Shown here: positions 16,702 through 25,297 of the stretch, piece after piece
Position numbering within the stretch: the first letter of the stretch is position 1
How the letters are laid out: each line of letters starts with the position of its first letter
From: an uncultured Pseudomonadales bacterium
GTDB lineage: Bacteria; Pseudomonadota; Gammaproteobacteria; Pseudomonadales; Pseudohongiellaceae
DNA length: 49,749 bases
Direction of reading: 5' to 3'
Assembly (NCBI GenBank): GCA_943842505.1
Contig: CALTDI010000013.1
Span: forward strand, 1 to 49,749
Position numbers and translations under genes: made by a program
The notes under the pieces: model-generated
Told to the model about the DNA's origin: nothing
Databases searched by the model: none
The model's input: the letters and a program-made list of their open reading frames with translations, nothing else

Positions 16702-17520
16702 ATGCCTGAAGGCCCGGAAATACGTCGCGCGGCAGACAAGATAGCTTCAGTGTTGGTTGGAAAGACCATAGAGACTGTAGAGTTTGGATTGCCCTGGTTG
16801 AAACACCATGAGGAGATGCTAAGCGGCAGTACTGTTGTTCGGATAGAGACCCGCGGCAAAGCACTGCTTACTCACTTCGATAATGGTCTATGTATTTATT
16901 CTCACAATCAGCTTTATGGCCGCTGGTGGGTGGTTAGGCGAGACAAATACCCCAATACGCGTCGCTCATTGAGATTGGCGTTGCATACAAATGATCACAG
17001 TGCGCTCTTATTCAGTGCTTCTACTATCGAAGTTTTGGATGAAGAAGGAATTTATAACCACAGTTTTCTCTCGAAGATAGGCCCCGATATTCTAAACAGC
17101 GAGCTTGTCTGGCGCGACGTCGCTGCGCGTTTGCTTGAACAGCGTTTCAAACGGCGCAGCATGGCGTCACTTTATCTTGATCAGTCTTTTCTCGCTGGCG
17201 TGGGTAACTATCTGCGGTCCGAAATTTTGTTCGATGCGGGCATCAATCCTCGCGCAAAACCTCAAGAGCTGGATCGGAAAATAAACAATAAGCTCGCTCG
17301 TAGCACCCTGTCGATAAGTCAGCGTGCCTATGAAACGGGGGGCATTACCAATCCCCCAAAGAGAGTGTTGGCCTTAAAGAGGGCAGGGTTGAAGCGTCAT
17401 CAATTCAGACATGCTGTTTTCGGTAGGGAAAATAAAGCTTGTTACAACTGCGGCGAGGAAATCATCAAAGACTTAATCTCAACTCGCCGAATTTACTGGT
17501 GCCCTCTGTGTCAGTATTAG
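16702..17520 (+). CDS. nei: Endonuclease VIII (DNA glycosylase/AP lyase Nei)
   Basis: 272 residues. The N-terminal MPEGPEIRRAADKI is Nei-type; Pro2 is the catalytic nucleophile after Met removal and Glu3 the acid, so the start is certain. ETRGKALLTHF carries the conserved Lys near residue 53, and SHNQLYGRWWV is near-identical to the E. coli signature. FLAGVGNYLRSEIL is the H2TH region. The C-terminal zinc finger has CYNCGEE and CPLCQY. It excises oxidised pyrimidines. It directly follows coq7, which suggests co-expression of quinone metabolism with oxidative DNA repair, although spacing alone does not prove a functional link. Confidence 0.97.
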   Translation: MPEGPEIRRAADKIASVLVGKTIETVEFGLPWLKHHEEMLSGSTVVRIETRGKALLTHFDNGLCIYSHNQLYGRWWVVRRDKYPNTRRSLRLALHTNDHSALLFSASTIEVLDEEGIYNHSFLSKIGPDILNSELVWRDVAARLLEQRFKRRSMASLYLDQSFLAGVGNYLRSEILFDAGINPRAKPQELDRKINNKLARSTLSISQRAYETGGITNPPKRVLALKRAGLKRHQFRHAVFGRENKACYNCGEEIIKDLISTRRIYWCPLCQY

Positions 17521-17619
17521 TAACGCAGGTTGTTACTGCGAGCTCGAGTAACCCAGGCTATAAGCTAAGCTAATTTTACTGAGCGTAATTTGCGGGCTCC
17601 TTTCGTAGACAAATTAAAG

Positions 17620-17672
17620 AAATTAAAGGGGTCGGAGGGATTTAATTTAAATCCCTCCGACCCCTTTAATTT
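17620..17672. terminator. Family-1 palindrome, bidirectional terminator between convergent genes
   Basis: The longest copy: a perfect 25 bp stem (17620-17644 and 17648-17672) with a 3-base loop, containing AAAGGGGTCGGAGGGATTTA. A T-run continues to 17677 on the plus strand and an A-run precedes it, so intrinsic termination is plausible for nei and for the convergent gene ending at 17675. Confidence 0.9.
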
Positions 17673-17674
17673 TT

Positions 17675-20083
17675 TTACGTCGTATTCGTCTGCAAGGGCT
17701 TGTGAGATTGCGGTCTGCCGCTAGCGGCATTGACGATCATGTCGGCAGTTACCGGCACACGATTGAAGGTGTGTCCACCGAGCGCATCGGATATGGCGCA
17801 GAGTAAAGCCGCAGCGGCGCAGCCCAGAATTGGCTCGCCTATGCCCTTGGCGCCAACCGGATTCTCCGGGTCGGCCTTGTCGATGGCAGCCCAGCTCATA
17901 TCGGTGGCTGCATCGAGATAGGTTGGCGGCTTGGCCTGATATAATCCGGTATTAGCCGGCAGACCGTTCTGCGGATCGTAGGCATGGCGCTCGAATCCGG
18001 CCATACCAAAACCCATGAAGGCCGCACTCTTGATTTGGTTGCCCAGTCCTAACGGATGCAGAACGGTGCCGCAGTCGGCCACGCCGACGTAATCGAGAAT
18101 GTCGTATTTGCCGGTTTGAGTATCCAGCGCAATCTGTACAAAACCCGCAGCCAATGCCGGCACTGTCCCATCTTTTTCCAAGTTGTCCTTCGCCACGCCT
18201 ATCAATCCCGTGCCAGCCAACGCCGCCACTGAATTGCGCGTCATCGAGTTAATGTCCTCCGGTGCTATCTGGCCGCTGTACTTGCCGCCTATCTCAACGG
18301 CGCGTGTTGCTGCCGCGGCGTAACTAATGGATACGGAAGGATCGCTCTTAAGAAATACCCTCTCTTCACCGATGTCGTAGTCGGCGGGTGAGCCGCCCAG
18401 ATCCAGCGCGGCGATCTCCAGCAACTTCTCCAGAGCATCCATGGCGGCAACGTAATTGGTGCGCGTCATGGTGAACGAGGTATTACTGCCAAACTGTCCC
18501 AGATTCCAGGGTAGGTGACGGCGACTGTCGCCGCGCTCGACAATACAGTTCTCCCAGTTACACTTCAGTATTTCGGCGGCCACCCTCGAGGTCGCGGTAT
18601 GGGAGTAGGTCCCCAGATTGCCGACCCCGGTATGGATATGTAGCTTGCCCTCTGGCGAGATTCGCACCAGTCCATCGAAGCCATTGCTGCCGGCGGAGTG
18701 ATAAGCCTGGCCGACGCCGACGCCGATGATCTTGTTGCCTTTGCGTTGCCCGCTTAGCCTGCTTTTCTCCTGCCAGCCAAATTGCTCCGCACCCTTTGCC
18801 AGCGCTTCGGGCAGGTGTGCACTGGTGAGAGAGCTCTGGCTGCGGCCGTAGTGGTCGTCACTCTCTGGGGCGTTGATGCTGCGAATGGCAAGACGATCGA
18901 TGCCCAACTCCCGCGCGGCCTTGTCCAGTAAGGGTTCGATAGCGGCATGAACCTGATTCTGCCCCGGACCGCGCTGTGCCCCCTTGAATGGAGTGTTGGT
19001 GAACACGGGTATTCCTCTGAAACGCATACTAAGCGGTTGATACACTAGAGAGACGGCGTCTCCGGCAGACAACCAATCGGAGAATCCTGCATTGGCGCCA
19101 TTGTCCTGGACGATATACAGGTCGGCCGCGGTGATGCGGCCGTCTTCGCGGAAGCCCATCTTTATATGGCCCTGAAAACCATGCCGCGCCGAACCTATGT
19201 AGTATTCTTCCTCACGACTAATGCGCAGCATGACCGGCTGACCGATCAGACGTGACATGTGTGCAGGAATCGACATACTCGGATAGGCGCTGCCCTTGGA
19301 GCCGAAACCGCCGCCACAGAACTCGGCTACGAAAACCAGGTCTTCCGGGGCGATACCGATGTAGGCTGCGAGGCCAGGCACCGGGAAACTCTGGCTCTGA
19401 CTCGAGCCGTACACGAAGCACTTGCCGTTTTCCCAGTAGGAAAGAACCGAGCGAGGCTCCATGGACAAGTGGGAGTGACTGGCGGTTACAAAGCTTTCAT
19501 CGATGACGAAGGCGGCATCGTCGAAGCCCGATTCCAGATCGCCCACGCTCCATTCGACGGCAGCTTCTCCCTGGGGCAGGGTGTTCTCGCCAGCCGCAGC
19601 AAATTCTTCGTCGCTCCACTTGATGGAGCGTATGCCTTCTCTTATGGATGAGTTGCCTACATTTCCCTGTGTGCGTGCATCGGGCCCGTCGGGGCGCAGG
19701 CTGGTCAGGGGGTCTACGGTAAAAGGCAGGGGTTCGAATTCGAAGGTAATGGCTGCGATGGCATCTTCAGCGGTTTTCTCATCGACCGCCGCAACCGCCA
19801 GGATAGGATCGCCCACATAGGCAGGCTCGTTGGTCAGAATATGATTTGCAACACCCTCGGTGCTGGGCACGTCGTCGGCGGTAAGTACGGCTACAACGCC
19901 TTCCATGCGTAGCGCCGCACTAGTATCGATGCGCCGAATTCGCGCATGGGGAACCGGGCTGGTGAGCAGACGTGCATAGAGCATGCCCTCCGCCTTGAAA
20001 TCCTCCGCGTACTTGGCTTTGCCTGTTACCTTGCCGTGTACATCCGGTGGCGTAAAATTCTTACCGATGAGTGAATAGGCCAT
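17675..20083 (-). CDS. Xanthine dehydrogenase/aldehyde oxidase family molybdopterin subunit (orphan)
   Basis: 802 residues. The large Mo-cofactor subunit of the molybdenum hydroxylase family (XDH, CO dehydrogenase, aldehyde oxidase), which hydroxylates aldehydes or N-heterocycles. The opening GKNFTPPDVHGKVTGKAKYAEDF is the aldehyde-oxidase a/b hammerhead start. The cofactor loop FCGGGFGSKGSAYP, RGPGQNQVHAAIEPLL, and the catalytic Glu in VGAKGIGEPILGCAAAALL are all present, so the protein appears intact. Unusually, neither the 2Fe-2S subunit nor the FAD subunit lies beside it, and no Tat signal is seen. It may borrow partners encoded elsewhere. Confidence 0.93.
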   Translation of the reverse strand: MAYSLIGKNFTPPDVHGKVTGKAKYAEDFKAEGMLYARLLTSPVPHARIRRIDTSAALRMEGVVAVLTADDVPSTEGVANHILTNEPAYVGDPILAVAAVDEKTAEDAIAAITFEFEPLPFTVDPLTSLRPDGPDARTQGNVGNSSIREGIRSIKWSDEEFAAAGENTLPQGEAAVEWSVGDLESGFDDAAFVIDESFVTASHSHLSMEPRSVLSYWENGKCFVYGSSQSQSFPVPGLAAYIGIAPEDLVFVAEFCGGGFGSKGSAYPSMSIPAHMSRLIGQPVMLRISREEEYYIGSARHGFQGHIKMGFREDGRITAADLYIVQDNGANAGFSDWLSAGDAVSLVYQPLSMRFRGIPVFTNTPFKGAQRGPGQNQVHAAIEPLLDKAARELGIDRLAIRSINAPESDDHYGRSQSSLTSAHLPEALAKGAEQFGWQEKSRLSGQRKGNKIIGVGVGQAYHSAGSNGFDGLVRISPEGKLHIHTGVGNLGTYSHTATSRVAAEILKCNWENCIVERGDSRRHLPWNLGQFGSNTSFTMTRTNYVAAMDALEKLLEIAALDLGGSPADYDIGEERVFLKSDPSVSISYAAAATRAVEIGGKYSGQIAPEDINSMTRNSVAALAGTGLIGVAKDNLEKDGTVPALAAGFVQIALDTQTGKYDILDYVGVADCGTVLHPLGLGNQIKSAAFMGFGMAGFERHAYDPQNGLPANTGLYQAKPPTYLDAATDMSWAAIDKADPENPVGAKGIGEPILGCAAAALLCAISDALGGHTFNRVPVTADMIVNAASGRPQSHKPLQTNTT

Positions 20084-20360
20084 GGTCGTTCCGCCGTATT
20101 GTCAGTGGGAATACCACTCATACTAAAGCAAAAAGGTCAGAGTAAAAACACTATCTGAGAAATTAGGGGACACTGACAACTTATCAACTCACTGTCAGTG
20201 CCGGCACAGCATAGCAATGGGTAGAGCGGGTCTCTAGAGTTGTTCCTTTGTCACTGCCCCCTTTCGCTCAGCAAGGAGTAAGGGATACGCCCGCTGTTTT
20301 GCTTGATCTTTGAGATTCGCCGAGGTATTAAGTCTGTCAAATTTAGCAGGAAGCATAATC
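20084..20360. promoter_or_regulatory. Divergent region with family-2 repeat relic
   Basis: 277 bp between divergent genes. It contains GGTCAGAGTAAAAA near 20135 and then TTAGGGGACACTGACAACTT at 20163-20182, the arm of the family-2 palindrome. CACTGACA (20171-20178) pairs with TGTCAGTG (20193-20200), so a short palindrome remains. Confidence 0.6.
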
Positions 20361-21449
20361 ATGCCAGAATTTGTTCTAACCCCGAACATCCTCGTCGTTC
20401 CTATTCTGATCATATTGGTGATCGTTGAATTAGTATTAAGCCGGCTCATGAAGCGCTCGGTTTACAATTTTCAAGACAGTATCACCTCGATCAATATTGG
20501 CATAATGAGCCAATTCGTTAACGCCACAGGCGCGGTGATCAGTGCCTTTATGTACGCCGTGATCGAATTGCAATATGGAACATTTGAATGGGATTTAACT
20601 AACCCGCTCACATGGATTTTCGCTCTGGTGTTCTACGACTTCATGTACTACTGGGTGCATCGTACCGGGCATGAAGTGAACATGTTCTGGGCGTCACATA
20701 TCACTCATCACAGCAGCGACGAATTTAATTTCTCTACCGCACTTCGGCAGGCTTCGACGGGCTTCTATTTTAAGTGGGTTTTTTACATGCCACTGGCAGT
20801 GCTCGGCATTCCTGTCCAGGTGTTTGTTGTTGTAGGTCTTATCGATCTGCTCTATCAGGTGTGGGTTCACACGCAACTGGTGGGCCGCCTTGGCTGGGTT
20901 GAGTATGTGCTAGTCACGCCATCGAATCACAGAGTGCATCATGGCAAGAATGATTACTGTATCGACAAAAACTACGGTGGTGTTTTTTGTACCTGGGACA
21001 GAATATTTGACACCTATGCCGATGAGCGAGTAGAAGAGCCAATTGTTTATGGGTTGAAGAAAAAGCTGCATAGCTGGAACCCGGTGTGGAGCAACCTGCA
21101 TTACTGGGCAGAGATGTTTAAGAAGGCAGGCAAGCAAGATAACTGGCGTAACAAGTTGATGTGCTTTTTCGCCAAGCCTGCCTGGTCGCCCGATGGCAGT
21201 TCGGCGCCCAAGCCACTGTCAGAGTTTCCCACTACCGATGATTACTTCGCATCGCGCACACCTGTTGCCATTAAGCTGTCGGGGTTAGCGATGACCTTGT
21301 TTTCAGCCTTCCTGCTGGTTCTTTATTTGGGTTCTAAACAAGCTATGTCTGCTGGGCTACAGATTTTCTGTGCGACAACCGCCGTGTGCACGTTCGCACT
21401 AATTGGCTATCTGTGGACGCAGGGTAATAAAAAAGAGCTGCAGCAATGA
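20361..21449 (+). CDS. Sterol desaturase / fatty acid hydroxylase family membrane protein
   Basis: 362 residues from the ATG at 20361, chosen because AGGAAG precedes it by 8 bases; a longer frame opens at 20310. A multi-span di-iron membrane enzyme. The histidine clusters are HRTGH (about 100-104), HITHHSS (about 113-117) and NHRVHHGKN (about 189-195), the standard triad of the family. N-terminal helices (NILVVPILIILVIVELVL) and late helices near 300-355 bracket the core. It hydroxylates or desaturates a lipid (sterol, carotenoid or alkyl-glycerol); which one is not evident. Its stop overlaps the next gene (ATGA), so they are translationally coupled. Confidence 0.92.
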   Translation: MPEFVLTPNILVVPILIILVIVELVLSRLMKRSVYNFQDSITSINIGIMSQFVNATGAVISAFMYAVIELQYGTFEWDLTNPLTWIFALVFYDFMYYWVHRTGHEVNMFWASHITHHSSDEFNFSTALRQASTGFYFKWVFYMPLAVLGIPVQVFVVVGLIDLLYQVWVHTQLVGRLGWVEYVLVTPSNHRVHHGKNDYCIDKNYGGVFCTWDRIFDTYADERVEEPIVYGLKKKLHSWNPVWSNLHYWAEMFKKAGKQDNWRNKLMCFFAKPAWSPDGSSAPKPLSEFPTTDDYFASRTPVAIKLSGLAMTLFSAFLLVLYLGSKQAMSAGLQIFCATTAVCTFALIGYLWTQGNKKELQQ

Positions 21450-22009
21450 ACAGTCTCGCTGTCACAGACAGCCTGCTATTGTTGGTAACTATAATGATTG
21501 CTGCCGGTGCCAAGTATCCACCTTCACTGCGCTTAAGCGCTGGAATATTTGCTGCGGCGGCCTTATTGGGAGTGCTGCGATTTACCGACTTGCTGCCCCT
21601 GCCACAAATGCATGCTTTCTTTTCTTCTTTGGGCGCTACTGCTGCCTATCCATTGCTGGCAGCTGGGTTCATCTGGTCAGGTTCTGTGCTGGCGCAGCGC
21701 TGGCGGTTCGCGAGTATTTTCTTTGTGATCGCAGGCGCGAGCGGTCTTATCGCTAGCGCATTGGAATTCGCCCTGTGGGGTAATTTGGTAGCATTACTGT
21801 CTGTCGCTGCCTTGGCGACTCATGCAATTATTGTGAAAGATATTCAAGTGGCTTCAGGCGCTGCGGCTTTGCTGGTTGCACTCATCTTATTCGCGAGCAA
21901 AGCGGCGTTGCCCCCGTACCTGCAGGCAGGCGATTTTCTACATGTGTTTATGGCGCTGGGATTGATGCTGCTCAGCAGAAGAGGCGCAGTGTCGAGCGGC
22001 GTTACCTGA
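21446..22009 (+). CDS. Small polytopic membrane protein coupled to the lipid hydroxylase
   Basis: 187 residues, very hydrophobic, with about six predicted helices (for example LLLLVTIMIAAGA, LSAGIFAAAALLGVL, IFFVIAGASGLIASAL, LLVALILFASKAAL). No Cys/His catalytic set is visible. I do not recognise the family with confidence; a distant YhhN/lysoplasmalogenase-like protein was considered but its motifs are not obvious. The start codon overlaps the stop of the sterol-desaturase-like gene, so it probably serves the same membrane-lipid function, as partner or transporter. Confidence 0.75.
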   Translation: MNSLAVTDSLLLLVTIMIAAGAKYPPSLRLSAGIFAAAALLGVLRFTDLLPLPQMHAFFSSLGATAAYPLLAAGFIWSGSVLAQRWRFASIFFVIAGASGLIASALEFALWGNLVALLSVAALATHAIIVKDIQVASGAAALLVALILFASKAALPPYLQAGDFLHVFMALGLMLLSRRGAVSSGVT

Positions 22010-22201
22010 TGCGCGAAGCTCCCGTGTGCGAGATTTTGTTGTCACAGTTAGGGCGGTTCCTCTAGCGTAGCCAATCGCAATGTTTGGCATGGGCGATATG
22101 TTCAGTCATTGCTCTCTATCGACCCGCATCGGTGTATAGCCGTTGTCTAAGTTATTGGGCACAGAGGTGCTTTAACTCTATTAAAAAATGGCCTGATTCT
22201 T

Positions 22202-22226
22202 AAGCTGTTAAGTTGTCAGTGTCTCT
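22202..22226. repeat. Family-2 repeat relic (right arm)
   Basis: GTTAAGTTGTCAGTGTC matches the right arm of the palindrome at 48562-48645. It lies in the 226 bp spacer between convergent genes; no left arm is recognisable. Confidence 0.5.
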
Positions 22227-22235
22227 GCTCAAGCC

Positions 22236-24299
22236 CTACAGTTTAAAAGCCAGTAATTCACCTGAATAGCTGGTGCCACTCACAGCCAATACCAGGTACT
22301 GCTCGCCATCAAGCATATAGGTCATTGGGGAGCCGGTCTGTGGTGCTGGCAGTTTCAAGGCACCGACTTCCTCTCCATTACTTTTGTTATATGCTCTCAG
22401 GAAGGCGCGGCGTTCACCTTCATCGTCCGTTGTCATTTCTGCCTCGCCTGCGATCAGCAATGTCTTGGTGACCAGGGTGCCAACGGAAGCGCTCTGCCCG
22501 GTACGCGGAATATCGAGAGAGGCAAGAGCCGGATGATTCGCGACTCTGTCAGGCGTTTGGCCATGGGCAATCTGCCAGGCGAGGCTGCCATCACGCAAAT
22601 CCAGCGCGCTTATTTTTCCATAGGGAGGCTTCTGCAGGGGCAGGCGATCAACCAGTATGCCTCTTGGTGGCGTGCCCCGAGTGGAGACGGGTGCCTGTCG
22701 TTGTTGCGCTTGAAATTCTGTTCTGCCACCACCTGCAGATGAACCGGCGCCACCGGAGGTGCGTGGTCCGGTGATGGGGTTACCCTGTATATAGGCCATA
22801 TCCGATTGGCCCGGATAGGGTGGTACCAGACTGAGTGCGCCTAATGAGCTATTGCTGGATACGTAGAGTATGCCTGTCTCCGGATCAAGCGAGCCCCCCG
22901 GCCAATTGGTCCCACCCGCCGCGGCTGGCGCCATTAGTATGCCCAGTGCGCCATTGATGTCTCCCACCACAGGAGGTGTAAATAGTGGCCCCAGTTTATA
23001 CCAACTGGCGAGCTCCAATCCTTTAGCGCGTAGCTCCGGCGTAAAATCGATAAGGTCGTCCGTGGTGACACCTTGTCTGTCATAGGCTGGAGGCTTTGTA
23101 GGGAAGGGCTGGGTAGGGGAGTACCATTCGCCGGGCACGTCGCCAATCTCTACCGAGCGTTCCTCTATAGGCCAGATAGGCTCTCCGGTAATGCGGTCAA
23201 ACACATAGAGAAAAGCCTGCTTGGTGGGCTGGGCCACTATTTTTCGCATTTGGCCGGCGATCATCACATCGGCAAGTATAGGAGCACTGGAAATATCCTG
23301 ATCCCAGATGCCGTGGTGCACTAACTGATAATGCCATTTACGATCCCCGGTGTTTAAATCGACAGCGACCAGGGATTCGGCGAACAGATTATTTCCCGGC
23401 CGGTAGGCGCCGTAGTAATCGCCAGTAGCGGCTTCCACTGGCAGGTAAACGGTCTCTAGCTCAGGGTCTACGGAAATCTGCGCCCACACACCTGTGTTGC
23501 CGGTATAGCTGGCGGAATCTCCTTCCCAGGATTCGAAACCGTATTCTCCTCGCTGCGGAATGGTGTGAAATACCCAGAGCCTTTCTCCGGTACGCACGTT
23601 GAACGCACGTACGAAGCCTTTAACGTTTTCCCGGCTGCGGGGGTTGCCTCCGGTGCGATGTGCCGCCCCGACAATGACCACATCTTTGGCGATGATGGGT
23701 GTGGAATGCAGGCCTATATCGGCGGTATCCAGATCGATGTTCTGATCGAGGTTCAGCTTAAGATCGACGACACCATCGATTCCAAAATCGAGCGCCGGCA
23801 GCCCAGTGTCTGCGTTCAGGGCGATTAATCTGTAGCCGGGGGTGACATACAATATTCTCGACTCGCTGCCGTCCTGCCAGTAGGCCAGGCCGCGGCCGGA
23901 AAGCTGACGCGGTGCATTCTCCCCGCGCACTCCTTCCTCATAGCGAAACATCCACAGCAGCTCGCCGGTTGCGGCATCCAGGGCAACCACCGAGCGCCGC
24001 GACCCCGCCGTGCTGAATAGCTTGCCGCCCACCATCAGCGGCGTTGATTGGAAGCGGTATTCGGGTGATGGCCCCAGATTATCGGTCTTGAAGCGCCATG
24101 CCACTTCCAGTTCATCGAAATTAGCCGCATCGATCTGCTGCAGTGGCGCATAGCGTGTGTGGCCGAGATCGCCACCGTAACTGGGCCATTCTCCGGCTAT
24201 AACGCCCTGCTGGGCAGACAGTATGGGGGATAGACAGATGGCCAAGCCAAGAGTAAAAAAGGGTAATAAAAAAGAAGGTATGCGGCGAAATAGACTCAT
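22236..24299 (-). CDS. PQQ-dependent dehydrogenase, membrane glucose dehydrogenase-like
   Basis: 687 residues from MSLFRRIPSFLLPFFTLGLA (24299), which gives a normal signal sequence; a start at 24347 adds 16 residues and has no better Shine-Dalgarno sequence. An eight-bladed quinoprotein propeller is indicated by repeated A-x-D-x-x-TG-x-LLW blades, beginning EWPSYGGDLGHTRYAPLQQI. The block QLVHHGIWDQDISSAPILADV and the later PGGSLDPETGILYVSSN are typical of the soluble part of membrane glucose/alditol dehydrogenases. It oxidises an alcohol or sugar in the periplasm using pyrroloquinoline quinone. No haem motif is present, so electrons must go to quinone or a separate cytochrome. It is divergent from the operon starting at 24426. 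Confidence 0.93.
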   Translation of the reverse strand: MSLFRRIPSFLLPFFTLGLAICLSPILSAQQGVIAGEWPSYGGDLGHTRYAPLQQIDAANFDELEVAWRFKTDNLGPSPEYRFQSTPLMVGGKLFSTAGSRRSVVALDAATGELLWMFRYEEGVRGENAPRQLSGRGLAYWQDGSESRILYVTPGYRLIALNADTGLPALDFGIDGVVDLKLNLDQNIDLDTADIGLHSTPIIAKDVVIVGAAHRTGGNPRSRENVKGFVRAFNVRTGERLWVFHTIPQRGEYGFESWEGDSASYTGNTGVWAQISVDPELETVYLPVEAATGDYYGAYRPGNNLFAESLVAVDLNTGDRKWHYQLVHHGIWDQDISSAPILADVMIAGQMRKIVAQPTKQAFLYVFDRITGEPIWPIEERSVEIGDVPGEWYSPTQPFPTKPPAYDRQGVTTDDLIDFTPELRAKGLELASWYKLGPLFTPPVVGDINGALGILMAPAAAGGTNWPGGSLDPETGILYVSSNSSLGALSLVPPYPGQSDMAYIQGNPITGPRTSGGAGSSAGGGRTEFQAQQRQAPVSTRGTPPRGILVDRLPLQKPPYGKISALDLRDGSLAWQIAHGQTPDRVANHPALASLDIPRTGQSASVGTLVTKTLLIAGEAEMTTDDEGERRAFLRAYNKSNGEEVGALKLPAPQTGSPMTYMLDGEQYLVLAVSGTSYSGELLAFKL

Positions 24300-24425
24300 T
24301 GTATGCACCAGAATATTTTCTGAAGAGTCTAGCATAGCCCGCGACAAGCAGAATGATTTTCGCTATGCTCCTAGCTAGTTAAGAGTGTTCAATAATAAGA
24401 AAGCCAAAGGCTACTTCTGCGCATC

Positions 24426-25268
24426 ATGACTAGACGACTCGCACTTTCCGCTGCATTTTGCTCTCTGTTCCTGAGTCTGGCTGCGCACGCCCAGCAGATA
24501 GAGCTATCCAATCAAATCTGGTCTGCCGAGCTTATTCGCACGAAGGGGCAACCGGTCATTCCACTTTTCGATGGCTGGTTTCCTAACGATGATGGCAGCC
24601 GCACCATCTGCTTTGGTTTTTTCAATATGAATACCGAGGAAGCGCTTAACGTCCCCGTGGGTGAAAGCAATTACCTTGAGACCGATTATCCGGGGCTGGA
24701 TCTGAGTGGCGTTCTGCTGCCCACACATTTCGATCCCCTGCCTCCTCGGTACCGTCATATCTTCTGTGCCTTCAGCATCAACGTGCCAGCAGGCTTTGAC
24801 TCTGGAAACAGAATCACCTGGCATCTGAACAGCAATCGGCAAGAACTGGATGTGCCCGGCAAGGTGATCGCACCCTATGTGCTGGACGAGCCAAACTCCG
24901 ATGGCCGTGGCGACATTGCGCCCTTGGTTAGACTTGGCGATTCCCGGCAAGCCGTTAGAGGGCGAGCCGGCATTCAATACCCCCAGATTATTCAGTCGAA
25001 AGTGGATGAACTCATTACCCTGAGCGCGCACATCGAACACCCTGATGACGAAGTCTGGGTAGGTTGGTCTCACCATAGTGGGCCAGGAAACGTAGAATTT
25101 ACTAACAAAGAATATATGCACGACAGTGGCTCTAGCACTTCAGTAGAGCTACGTATCAGCGAACCGGGCGAGTATGTGATCCGAATGCAAACTATTGATG
25201 ATATTGCCGCATTCGAATTCTATTGCTGTCATACCAATGCCTATTTTTCAATACACGTAGATGACTGA
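24426..25268 (+). CDS. Exported protein of unknown function heading the monooxygenase operon
   Basis: 280 residues. A Sec signal (LALSAAFCSLFLSLAAHAQQ) is visible. I recognise no family. The N-terminal half has paired Cys in TICFGFFNMNTEEALNVPVG and RHIFCAFSINVPAGFDS. The C-terminal part (EHPDDEVWVGWSHHSGPGNVEFTN ... ELRISEPGEYVIRMQTIDD) looks like an Ig/PKD-type beta-sandwich. It carries adjacent His residues (SHHSG) and CCHTNAYFSIHV, which might bind metal. It is first in a four-gene operon (29 bp to the next gene), so it may be a substrate-binding or copper-handling partner of the downstream monooxygenase-like protein. That role is inference only. Confidence 0.82.
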   Translation: MTRRLALSAAFCSLFLSLAAHAQQIELSNQIWSAELIRTKGQPVIPLFDGWFPNDDGSRTICFGFFNMNTEEALNVPVGESNYLETDYPGLDLSGVLLPTHFDPLPPRYRHIFCAFSINVPAGFDSGNRITWHLNSNRQELDVPGKVIAPYVLDEPNSDGRGDIAPLVRLGDSRQAVRGRAGIQYPQIIQSKVDELITLSAHIEHPDDEVWVGWSHHSGPGNVEFTNKEYMHDSGSSTSVELRISEPGEYVIRMQTIDDIAAFEFYCCHTNAYFSIHVDD

Positions 25269-25297
25269 AGAGCCAGCAGCTCCAGGGATTCAACATT

